Under the pieces are notes generated by a model. That model was not told where the DNA came from. It did no database searches and saw nothing but the letters and a program-made list of their open reading frames with translations. Positions 6,740 to 12,652 of a stretch of 24,217 bases of DNA are shown here, piece after piece. The position numbers were made by a program, and so were the translations under genes. The stretch's first letter is position 1; every line of letters starts with the position of its first letter. Origin of the DNA: Candidatus Aenigmatarchaeota archaeon (lineage in GTDB: Archaea > Aenigmatarchaeota > Aenigmatarchaeia > QMZS01); contig QMZV01000006.1 in assembly GCA_003663355.1 (NCBI GenBank), forward strand, positions 1 through 24,217. Reading direction: 5' to 3'.

Positions 6740-7159
6740 TTAATGAGATTCAAGTGAATCGCTAATGTATAAGTCTAACCCCTCTACCAACTTTTCCAAA
6801 GCTGTAACTCCTCTAAATCTTTCTGCAACACTCTTTTTGATTTGACTTGCAACAAATTTTTTGAATTCTTTTTCTGTTAACCCTCTTTGTTTCGAACCTA
6901 CATACACTAGTCTATTTTTATAGTCTGTATAAGCATCGGTTGGCTCTTTTCCAACAAACACCAATATCCCTTCTTTATCTACTCCAGGATAATAATTCAT
7001 ATTTGGTCTAGTAGGTTGCCACATAGTTCCAAATTCTTCACCATAAATTCTTCTCATGATAATACCCGCTTCATGAAGACCGCTTCTTTTTTTGGCTTCT
7101 TTAATCACTTCGCCCATATACTTTTCCATTTGCTCATAAGTTAGCTCATAAGTTAGCAT
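6740..7159 (-). CDS. Unknown conserved-looking soluble protein
   Basis: The product is 139 residues from the ATG at 7159 (MLTYELTYEQMEKYMGEV); a GTG at 7168 would add three residues. A GGTGA element just upstream of the ATG resembles a Shine-Dalgarno site. It has a helical N-terminus, a middle section with many aromatic and Pro/Asn residues (TMWQPTRPNMNYYPGVDKEG), a short beta-like stretch (ILVFVG, RLVYVG) and a helical C-terminus. No domain is recognised. The codons for LTYELTYE form a short direct repeat. Its spacing from the upstream VTT gene and its own TATA box suggest a separate transcript. Confidence 0.7.
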   Translation of the reverse strand: MLTYELTYEQMEKYMGEVIKEAKKRSGLHEAGIIMRRIYGEEFGTMWQPTRPNMNYYPGVDKEGILVFVGKEPTDAYTDYKNRLVYVGSKQRGLTEKEFKKFVASQIKKSVAERFRGVTALEKLVEGLDLYISDSLESH

Positions 7160-7188
7160 TTTCACCACTAATATATAATATACTAAAA

Positions 7189-7198
7189 GTATTTATAG
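7189..7198 (-). promoter_or_regulatory. TATA-like box for the 6740-7159 gene
   Basis: The reverse complement reads CTATAAATAC, centred about 25 bases before the GTG at 7168 and about 34 before the ATG at 7159. This fits a leaderless or very short leader transcript. Confidence 0.55.
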
Positions 7199-7299
7199 TT
7201 TTCGGTGATAAAATATATATTTTAGAGTAAATAAGTTGGTTTCCTTATTTTCTTTTGAGCAAGCATTTTTAAAGATAATTAAGCCAAAGGCTAGCCCGA

Positions 7300-7899
7300 T
7301 TAAAATATGCCAATCCAACTCGCAGCAGAAGAGCCAATATACACAAAAATAAAAGAGTTCAGAAGATTAGACCCAAAATTGATTAGAATAAAATATAAAA
7401 TATTAAACCTAAACAAACCGCAGAGCAGGGCGAGAAGATTAAATGGAAAAATAGGTACAAGTGCAAATAAAACAACAAGGATGATACCCCATTTATTCCA
7501 CCAAACTACAAGGTCTTTATAAGTTTCTTCCCCTATTTTTCTTTTGACATAATGAATCCCAAATTCATAAGCTAGCAAATAATTTATGCAAGTTCCAATT
7601 GTATAACCAAGAGATGCAATAATAACAACAGGTATTTTTGGCATACCTAATAAGCCTGCTGCCGCAACGACTGCAGGACTTCCAACAGGAAAAAAAGTTC
7701 CTCCAAATACAGTAATTATAAAAATACCAAGGTATCCATATTTTAAAAAATTTGAAACATCAAAAGAAGATAAGAGGTTTGTTGGCAAATATAATTTTGC
7801 CAAAATTAATAAAAACATGCAGAAAAGAATAAAAACTATAGAGATAATAATTGAAGTTCTGAATAATTTTTTTGTTCCCTCATGTTTTATATAATTCAT
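7300..7899 (-). CDS. VTT-domain (DedA / YqaA / SNARE-associated) membrane protein
   Basis: The 199-residue membrane protein has an N-terminal helix (about 15-35) and the VTT/DedA core. GGTFFPVGSPAVVAAAG (66-82) is the re-entrant loop, with the Ser/Pro-containing motif shifted from the usual F..x..P.PSE. GYTIGTCINYLLAYEFG (98-114) and a C-terminal pair of helices follow. Family members act as phospholipid scramblases or flippases (for example UptA/PopT in bacteria, TMEM41/VMP1 in eukaryotes). The acidic residue common in DedA re-entrant loops is not obvious here, making the protein nearer the YqaA-type branch. It is the last gene of the uL4-uL23 cluster, starting two bases after the stop of the 206-residue gene. 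Confidence 0.82.
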   Translation of the reverse strand: MNYIKHEGTKKLFRTSIIISIVFILFCMFLLILAKLYLPTNLLSSFDVSNFLKYGYLGIFIITVFGGTFFPVGSPAVVAAAGLLGMPKIPVVIIASLGYTIGTCINYLLAYEFGIHYVKRKIGEETYKDLVVWWNKWGIILVVLFALVPIFPFNLLALLCGLFRFNILYFILINFGSNLLNSFIFVYIGSSAASWIGIF

Positions 7900-7901
7900 A
7901 A

Positions 7902-8522
7902 TTATAAATTAAAAACATCAATCCATGCTTTTTTTAATTTCTCATCTCCAAAAAAGTATGGATAATTCAGTTTTTCAAGTTCTTTCAATAATCCATCTAA
8001 TCCCGCTATTTTTATTGTCTCAAGAAGAGATTTTATCTCTCCTTCTTCACCAATTTTTTTGAAAATCAGATAAAAAGAATAAAATTCTAAATATTCTTCT
8101 TTTGAAACTCTTTTATTATAAATTTTCTTTGAGATTTTTTCAAGAAAAAACCTATGCATATCAATTTTAAAACCATATTTAACTGCTTTATAATCAGCAA
8201 AAAAATTCTGCACAAATTCAACAAGTTCTGGCAACTCCAATTTTTCTTTAATCTTAAAATTCAATCCCTCCTTTTCATTTATCAAGAGAAAAACAAACCT
8301 TGCAAAAAAACCACGAAACAGAAATTTATTTTCAAGAATTTTGTTTTCCGGATTTATTAAAATCTCCATAGTTCTATTAACATCTCCGCTCAAAAAATCT
8401 GTTTTGTAACTTGTTGATATTTTTATATTATCAAATCTTAAAGGATAATCAATTTTTGAAATCATATCTTTTACTTCTTCTTTCAATTTTTCATTTTCTA
8501 TATTTAAAATTAGTTTTAGCAT
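7902..8522 (-). CDS. Unknown 206-residue protein, possible inactive zincin relative
   Basis: This is a soluble alpha/beta protein without a recognised domain. The N-terminal half has strands (LKLILNIEN, RTMEILINP) and then the segment FLFRGFFARFVFLLINEKEG, followed some 30 residues later by FFADYKAVKYG. That order recalls the helix-metal-ligand layout of small gluzincin-type proteases (HExxH, then an acidic residue in the next helix), but the histidines are absent. If the resemblance is real, the protein is catalytically dead. This is weak, visual inference. It sits between uL23 and the VTT protein in a tight same-strand cluster, so it is probably transcribed with ribosomal genes. Confidence 0.75.
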   Translation of the reverse strand: MLKLILNIENEKLKEEVKDMISKIDYPLRFDNIKISTSYKTDFLSGDVNRTMEILINPENKILENKFLFRGFFARFVFLLINEKEGLNFKIKEKLELPELVEFVQNFFADYKAVKYGFKIDMHRFFLEKISKKIYNKRVSKEEYLEFYSFYLIFKKIGEEGEIKSLLETIKIAGLDGLLKELEKLNYPYFFGDEKLKKAWIDVFNL

Positions 8523-8538
8523 AAATATAATTCTGAAG

Positions 8539-8811
8539 TTAAATAATTCCCAACTTTACACCAATATCTCCAGCAGAGAATTCTTTTTTTAATTTTATTA
8601 TTGCTCTCTTTTTTCCTTTTCTGTCTATCAGGGTATTCACTTTTTCTACTTTTACCTTAAATTCTTCTTCAAAACTTTTCTTTATTTCTTCTTTTTTTGT
8701 TTTTAATTTCTTAAGTTTGAAAGTTAGTTTGTTTTCTTCTTCAATCATCTTTACAGCTTTCTCTGTTGTAACCGGATAATCTATCAACTCCCAAAAATTT
8801 TTTTCTGTCAT
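8539..8811 (-). CDS. rpl23: 50S ribosomal protein uL23
   Basis: The 90-residue protein shows the uL23 hallmarks: YPVTTEKAVKMIEEENKLTFKL near the N-terminus, where TEKA/S is the family signature, and the C-terminal strand KKRAIIKLKKE. It binds domain III of 23S rRNA at the exit tunnel, the docking site of SRP. Its ATG overlaps the uL4 stop by four bases (8808-8811). It is not followed by uL2, which normally comes next in archaeal S10-type operons. Confidence 0.95.
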   Translation of the reverse strand: MTEKNFWELIDYPVTTEKAVKMIEEENKLTFKLKKLKTKKEEIKKSFEEEFKVKVEKVNTLIDRKGKKRAIIKLKKEFSAGDIGVKLGII

Positions 8812-9608
8812 ATTTCAAACTTATTTAACTGCTCAACAGCAGATTTTGTAAAAATTGTTAATCTTCCAGGATTATTTCCTGGGGCAAGTTTTTCAACATT
8901 CAAATCTTTAACAGAGCTTACTTCAACTCCGGCAATATTCCTGGCAGCTTTTTGCAAATCACATTTTTCAGGAACAACAATCAAAGCGGACTTTTTCTTT
9001 TTATATTTTCTTCCCCTTCTTTTTCCTTTTCCTGCTCTGATTTTCTTTTCTTTTGCTCTCTTCAATTCTAATTCCAAACCAAAGGAATTTAGAACAGAGA
9101 CAACATCCTTTGTTTTTTTTAGTTTAGCAAATTCATCTTCAAGAACTAAAGGAACTTCTTTTAAGTTTTCTATTTTGTGCCCTCTTTTTAAAATTAATTC
9201 TCTGTTTACAGAAGCAGAGAGAGCAGAGTAAAGAGCCAACTTTTTCTCTTTTTTATTTATTCTTTTAACAAAATTTTTCTCTGCCTTTGGAGGATGAGCT
9301 TTTCTACCCTTTACCGCCTGTGAAGTAACTCTTGCTACAAATAATAAAGGTCCTTCACCATGAATCCTTGCTACTCTTGCCATCTCTCTTCCAGCCATTC
9401 TAACTTGAGGAGGGAGATCACTTTTTCCATGATAATGCGCGCTTGTCCTTAAACCAGCAAGTTTGTCTGCTCCATATTTCTGCCTTCTGTTTGCTCTAAA
9501 AGCAAGAACAGCTTTTTTTATTAAATCAACTCTTAAAGGAAAATTAAACACCTTTCCTAGTTTGATTGTTCCTTTTTTCTTCCCTTTTATTGAATAGATT
9601 GTTACCAT
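8808..9608 (-). CDS. rpl4: 50S ribosomal protein uL4
   Basis: The 266-residue archaeal/eukaryotic-type uL4 has recognisable blocks: RVDLIKKAVLAFRANRRQKYG, the basic tunnel loop with AGREMARVARIHGEG and VKGRKAHPPKAEK, and the C-terminal TKSAVEQLNKFEI. The extended loop lines the peptide exit tunnel. uL3 normally precedes uL4 in archaea, but here the next gene upstream is a divergent tRNA-Leu, so uL4 heads the cluster. Translational coupling to uL23 through an ATGA overlap is clear. The promoter must lie in the 58 bases shared with tRNA-Leu. Confidence 0.96.
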   Translation of the reverse strand: MVTIYSIKGKKKGTIKLGKVFNFPLRVDLIKKAVLAFRANRRQKYGADKLAGLRTSAHYHGKSDLPPQVRMAGREMARVARIHGEGPLLFVARVTSQAVKGRKAHPPKAEKNFVKRINKKEKKLALYSALSASVNRELILKRGHKIENLKEVPLVLEDEFAKLKKTKDVVSVLNSFGLELELKRAKEKKIRAGKGKRRGRKYKKKKSALIVVPEKCDLQKAARNIAGVEVSSVKDLNVEKLAPGNNPGRLTIFTKSAVEQLNKFEI

Positions 9609-9688
9609 AAATTATTAAAATTTAAAATAGAGATAATTTTCTAAAAAATTTTAAATATCAAATTATGCGGGGGTAGCCAAGTGGTCAA

Positions 9689-9699
9689 AGATAGGCTAA
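9689..9699 (+). other. tRNA-Leu intron 1 (D-loop), 11 nt
   Basis: The central helix is GGTC (9683-9686) with GGCT (9694-9697): two Watson-Crick and two G.U pairs. The 5' bulge is A9687 A9688 | A9689, the 3' bulge A9698 A9699 | A9700, and a GATA tetraloop closes it. Removal leaves the standard D-loop AAGTGGTCAAA. The outer helix is not contiguous on the 5' side, so the motif is relaxed. Confidence 0.65.
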
Positions 9700-9715
9700 A
9701 GGCGCAAGGCTTAGG

Positions 9716-9740
9716 TGCGAAGCTCAGATTTTTTTAGGAA
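9716..9740 (+). other. tRNA-Leu intron 2 (anticodon loop, 37/38), 25 nt
   Basis: The outer helix is the anticodon stem. The central helix is CTTA (9710-9713) with TAGG (9735-9738), including one wobble. Bulges are G9714 G9715 | T9716 and A9739 A9740 | A9741. This is a complete bulge-helix-bulge at the canonical position, leaving loop CTTAGGA. Confidence 0.88.
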
Positions 9741-9751
9741 ACCTTGTGGGT

Positions 9752-9779
9752 AAGCCCTTTTTTCTTATTGGCTCCATAA
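9752..9779 (+). other. tRNA-Leu intron 3 (variable arm), about 28 nt
   Basis: The central helix GTGG (9746-9749) with CCAT (9774-9777) gives bulges G9750 T9751 | A9752 and A9778 A9779 | A9780. Excision leaves a 15-nt variable region with a GGG/CCC stem. A one-step register shift (TGGG with TCCA) gives slightly different ends, and a duplicated CCCTT makes the boundary ambiguous. The excess length itself is certain. Confidence 0.55.
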
Positions 9780-9800
9780 AAGTCCCTTCGAGAGTTCGAA

Positions 9801-9860
9801 TGAGGCTTTTCTTTTAAAAAAAGGAAACCCTCAAGCCAAAAGAAAAGATTGATACGGAAA
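9801..9860 (+). other. tRNA-Leu intron 4 (T-loop, about 59/60), 60 nt
   Basis: The T stem is the outer helix. The central helix is TTCG (9795-9798) with CGGA (9855-9858), one T.G wobble. Bulges are A9799 A9800 | T9801 and A9859 A9860 | T9861. Inside, CTTTTCTTTT (9806-9815) pairs perfectly with AAAAGAAAAG (9838-9847), a 10-bp stem. Removal restores loop TTCGAAT. Confidence 0.85.
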
Positions 9861-9905
9861 TCTCTCCCCCCGCATTTTATCTTTTATTTTTTAACATAGA
9901 ATTAA

Positions 9906-10400
9906 ATGATGAAGAATGAAGAAAATAAGATGAGGAGGATAGAAATTGAGAAATTAGTATTAAATATCGGTGTTGGGGAACCTGGTGAAAAGCTTGAAAA
10001 TGCAAAAACAATTTTAGAGAGAATAACTAATAGAAAACCTGTTTATAGAAAGACAAAGAGAAGGACAACTTTTGGAGTTGCTAAAGGTCGCAATATTGGC
10101 GTAATTGTTACAATCAGAGGCGAAGAAACAAAGAAATTACTGGATAGACTTTTAAAAGCAAAAGAAAACAAATTAAACAAAAGATGTTTCTCCGGGAGAA
10201 CCTTTTCTTTTGGAATTCCAGAATATATTGAAATTCCAGGAGTAGAATATGACCCAAAAATGCCAATTTTCGGTTTAGATGTTTGCGTTACCTTGAGAAG
10301 GCCTGGGTTTGGAAAAACAAAGATAGGAAGAAAGCACATGATTTCATCCGAGGAAGCAATTAATTTTATGAAAGATAATTTTGAGGTTGAGATTGTTTGA
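9906..10400 (+). CDS. rpl5: 50S ribosomal protein uL5
   Basis: The 164-residue protein matches archaeal uL5: RRIEIEKLVLNIGVGEPGEKL near the start, then KPVYRKTKRRTTFGVAKGRNIGVIVTIRG, and the C-terminal block EYIEIPGVEYDPKMPIFGLDVCVTL. It binds 5S rRNA and contacts the P-site tRNA. The first ATG (9906) is adopted; ATGs at 9909 and 9930 are possible alternatives because the N-terminus is poorly conserved. uL5 is normally in the spc-type operon with uL24, S4e and uS14; here it is alone, 31 bases after tRNA-Leu. Confidence 0.95.
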   Translation: MMKNEENKMRRIEIEKLVLNIGVGEPGEKLENAKTILERITNRKPVYRKTKRRTTFGVAKGRNIGVIVTIRGEETKKLLDRLLKAKENKLNKRCFSGRTFSFGIPEYIEIPGVEYDPKMPIFGLDVCVTLRRPGFGKTKIGRKHMISSEEAINFMKDNFEVEIV

Positions 10401-10443
10401 ATTATAATAACTAATTTCTGAATAAAGTCAAATTACTCTTAAA

Positions 10444-10812
10444 TTACAAATTTTTGTAAGTCTTCTTTTTACTTTGATAATAGTTTGCAAGGTCTAATGC
10501 TGCTGTTATGCCCCAGGGTACACAATATAAAAAACCATTACCTAATATTCCAATTGCTCTACCTGCAGTCTCAATAGAAATTGTAAGAATATTTTTATTT
10601 TTATCTTCAATATAATCGCTATATGCTTTATCTCCTAAAGTTAAAGATTTATATTTAAATTTACCCTTCTTATAATTAACTGCTCGTTCTACACAAATTG
10701 GGATAAGATCAATACCCTGAACAAAACCTCTTGAAAGAGCTTTAACATACTTATTATTTATTCTGTTTAATCCTTCAGTAAAATTTTCAAAATATTTATT
10801 TATACTTACCAT
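10444..10812 (-). CDS. Unknown protein with hydrophobic C-terminal half
   Basis: The 122-residue protein has a basic, helical first half (INKYFENFTEGLNRINNKY) and a hydrophobic glycine-rich stretch at about residues 80-110 (AGRAIGILGNGFLYCVPWG, then ITAALDLANYY) ending in a Lys-rich tail. This could be a membrane-inserting hairpin. No family is recognised. It begins only 18 bases from the divergent neighbour, so the two are likely controlled together. Small size, no homology evident and isolation between intergenic spaces are typical of lineage-specific genes. Confidence 0.6.
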   Translation of the reverse strand: MVSINKYFENFTEGLNRINNKYVKALSRGFVQGIDLIPICVERAVNYKKGKFKYKSLTLGDKAYSDYIEDKNKNILTISIETAGRAIGILGNGFLYCVPWGITAALDLANYYQSKKKTYKNL

Positions 10813-10830
10813 AATAAAATCATATTAATT

Positions 10831-11121
10831 ATGGTTGACTATAATATAGATAATATAGACTCACATCCTCTAGAGCCACATCCTCCAGGAAGATTAGATA
10901 GATCTCTTGCTTCAGGTTCGGTTTACACTGAAAAAGAATTTTATCATGATAAAGAGTTATTAGAAGCCAAACTTCTTCCAGGAACAAATGCAGCGAGAAT
11001 CTATAATAAATTTGTAGAAACTGCTGACAAATATTTTGGAGTACTTGGGATTTCTCTAGTAAAGAAAATTAGACGTCCTTTTGAGTTGTTGGATAGGTGG
11101 GAATATAAAAAATATATTTGA
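10831..11121 (+). CDS. Unknown small acidic-to-basic protein
   Basis: The 96-residue protein has a disordered, Asp/Pro/His-rich N-terminus (DNIDSHPLEPHPPGRLDR) and a helical C-terminal half (NKFVETADKYFGVLGISL, FELLDRWEYKKYI). No domain or membrane segment is seen. It is transcribed divergently from the 122-residue unknown gene with an 18-base spacer. A TATA-like TTTATAC at about 10799-10805 lies inside the first codons of that neighbour and about 26 bases before this ATG, which fits leaderless transcription. Confidence 0.55.
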   Translation: MVDYNIDNIDSHPLEPHPPGRLDRSLASGSVYTEKEFYHDKELLEAKLLPGTNAARIYNKFVETADKYFGVLGISLVKKIRRPFELLDRWEYKKYI

Positions 11122-11517
11122 ATTTTATTTATTCAAACACCTCAAAATCTTTTCCTCTGTTTGGAGATTCATTCAAATGTAAAAAGTTGTGTTAATAGTA
11201 AAAAATAGTTAAAGAGATTATTAGAGTAATTATTTAAAATTTAATACTTTATATATGAAAATGACTGAAGAATACTTTTTCTTCGATTTCTTTTTCGCTT
11301 TTCATAAAACTATATCTTTTTAATTATATACATTTGTATTTTTAACAAAAATATGGGTTTTGGTATATTAAAATATGAACTTTCCTTATTTTTTATCTGC
11401 AAGCTAAAAACCTGCAATTCCACACCATCCAAAAACTCTTACAAGATTTAGACTTTCACTTCAAATTTGAAAATATAACTTGTACTTTATACAATATTTA
11501 ACCAAAGAAAAACTATT
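11122..11517. other. 396-base intergenic region
   Basis: No substantial gene is visible. A 22-codon frame (ATG 11255, stop 11321-11323) encodes an aromatic-rich peptide (MKMTEEYFFFDFFFAF...) and is preceded by a TATA-like CTTTATATA; I do not call it a gene. A TATA-like CTTTATACA at about 11485-11493 serves the SepCysS gene. No C/D-box or tRNA-like structure was found by eye. Confidence 0.5.
11485..11493 (+). promoter_or_regulatory. TATA-like box for the SepCysS gene
   Basis: CTTTATACA lies about 28 bases before the ATG at 11518, consistent with a leaderless archaeal transcript. Confidence 0.5.
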
Positions 11518-12624
11518 ATGGAGTTGAAAAGAGAAAAATTTGAAATTAATCTAAATCCAATTCAGAGAGGAGGAATTTTGACAAAAGAGGCAAGAGATGC
11601 TTTGATTGAATTTGCTGATGGTTATTCTATATGCGATTTCTGTCCCGGAAGATTGGATTTGATTTTGAAACCAAATATAAAAAAATTTGTTCATGAGGAA
11701 CTGCCAGAATTTTTGGGTTGCGATTTGGCAAGAACAACAAATGGGGCAAGAGAAGCAATTTTTGCTGTTATGAACTCTTTAAAGACAGAAAAAAACAAAA
11801 GCAAGATTGTTCTCGCAGATGGAAATGCTCATTATTCAAGTTATATTGCCGCAGAAAGGGCTGGATTGGATATTGATATTGTTGAAAGTTCCGGGTATCC
11901 AGAATACAAAATTGATGTTGAAAAATTTAAGGAAAAAATAGATTTGAACAAGCCGATTTTGGTTTTGCTGACTTATCCGGATGGAAACTATGGAAATTTT
12001 CCCGATGTTAAAAAATTGTCAAAAATCTGTAAAAATAAAGGCATTCCTCTTCTTTTAAATTGCGCTTATTCTATTGGAAGACTTGAGATTAAATTAAACA
12101 AGTTAGGAGTTGATTTTTTGATTGGTTCAGGCCACAAATCAATGGCTGCATCTGGTCCAATTGGCATTCTCGGTTTCAACAAAGAATGGGAAAAAATAAT
12201 TTTGAGAAAAAGCAAGTATTTTCCTAATAAAGAAGTAGAGATGCTTGGTTGTTCTTCTAGAGGACCCTCAATAATAACTTTGATTGCCTCCTTTCCAACT
12301 GTTAGAGAAAGAATTAAATATTGGAATAAAGAAATTGAAAAGGCAAGATATTTCTCAAAAGAACTGGAGAAACTTGGTTTGAAGCAATTGGGAGAAAAAC
12401 CGCACAATCATGATTTGATGTTTTTTGAAGCAAAACCAATATACGAAATTTCAAAGAAACACAAAAAAAGAGGTTATTTTTTATATCATGAACTAAAAAA
12501 GAGGGGAATAGGAGGAATAAAGCCTGGTTTAACAAAAAACTTCAAGGTTTCAACCTACCAACTGACAAAAAAAGAAATTGATAGGGTTGTTAAAGCTTTT
12601 GAGGATATTATTAAAAAGAATTAA
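11518..12624 (+). CDS. pscS: O-phospho-L-seryl-tRNA:Cys-tRNA synthase (SepCysS)
   Basis: The 368-residue PLP enzyme converts phosphoseryl-tRNA(Cys), made by SepRS, to cysteinyl-tRNA(Cys). The PLP lysine is K207 in GSGHKSMAASGPIG, the SepCysS-specific version of the motif. The three cysteines known to be needed for sulfur relay are placed as in characterised enzymes: C39 and C42 (ICDFC) and C245 (LGCSSRG). The N-terminal NLNPIQRGGILTKEARDAL and TTNGAREAIF also match the family, and its length is normal. The gene implies that SepRS and possibly SepCysE are elsewhere in the genome. The next gene follows after 28 bases on the same strand but is functionally unrelated. Assignment to SepCysS rather than a general cysteine desulfurase or SepSecS is well supported. 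Confidence 0.93.
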   Translation: MELKREKFEINLNPIQRGGILTKEARDALIEFADGYSICDFCPGRLDLILKPNIKKFVHEELPEFLGCDLARTTNGAREAIFAVMNSLKTEKNKSKIVLADGNAHYSSYIAAERAGLDIDIVESSGYPEYKIDVEKFKEKIDLNKPILVLLTYPDGNYGNFPDVKKLSKICKNKGIPLLLNCAYSIGRLEIKLNKLGVDFLIGSGHKSMAASGPIGILGFNKEWEKIILRKSKYFPNKEVEMLGCSSRGPSIITLIASFPTVRERIKYWNKEIEKARYFSKELEKLGLKQLGEKPHNHDLMFFEAKPIYEISKKHKKRGYFLYHELKKRGIGGIKPGLTKNFKVSTYQLTKKEIDRVVKAFEDIIKKN

Positions 12625-12652
12625 GATATCCAATTTTAAACATAATTATTTT

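Larger units (their letters stand above)
9667..9874 (+). tRNA. tRNA-Leu(UAG) with four intervening segments
   Basis: The acceptor stem GCGGGGG (9667-9673) pairs perfectly with CCCCCGC (9867-9873), followed by A73 at 9874. The D stem is GCC (9676-9678) with GGC (9701-9703). The anticodon stem is CAAGG (9705-9709) with CCTTG (9742-9746), and the anticodon TAG is 9712-9714. The T stem is GAGAG (9790-9794) with CTCTC (9862-9866). The 208-nt gene is far too long. The D-loop has 22 nt, the anticodon loop 32, the variable region 43 and the T-loop 67. Removing four segments (11, 25, 28 and 60 nt) gives exactly an 84-nt class II tRNA-Leu with loop TTCGAAT and a GGG/CCC variable arm. No CCA is encoded. 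Identity and stems are firm; variable-arm splice points are the least certain. Confidence 0.92.

Noticed and set aside
7282..7292. AGCC-AAA-GGCT hairpin as terminator after the VTT gene
   Set aside because: A 4-bp stem alone is too weak to call in this AT-rich sequence.
7307..7522. Plus-strand 71-codon frame
   Set aside because: Lies antisense within the VTT gene and has no family features.
11255..11323. 22-codon frame with a TATA-like box
   Set aside because: Too short and aromatic-biased from AT-rich sequence; no coupling to a neighbour.
12578..12652. TTG-initiated extension of the secretion ATPase
   Set aside because: It overlaps the end of SepCysS; the ATG at 12653 gives the expected N-terminus.
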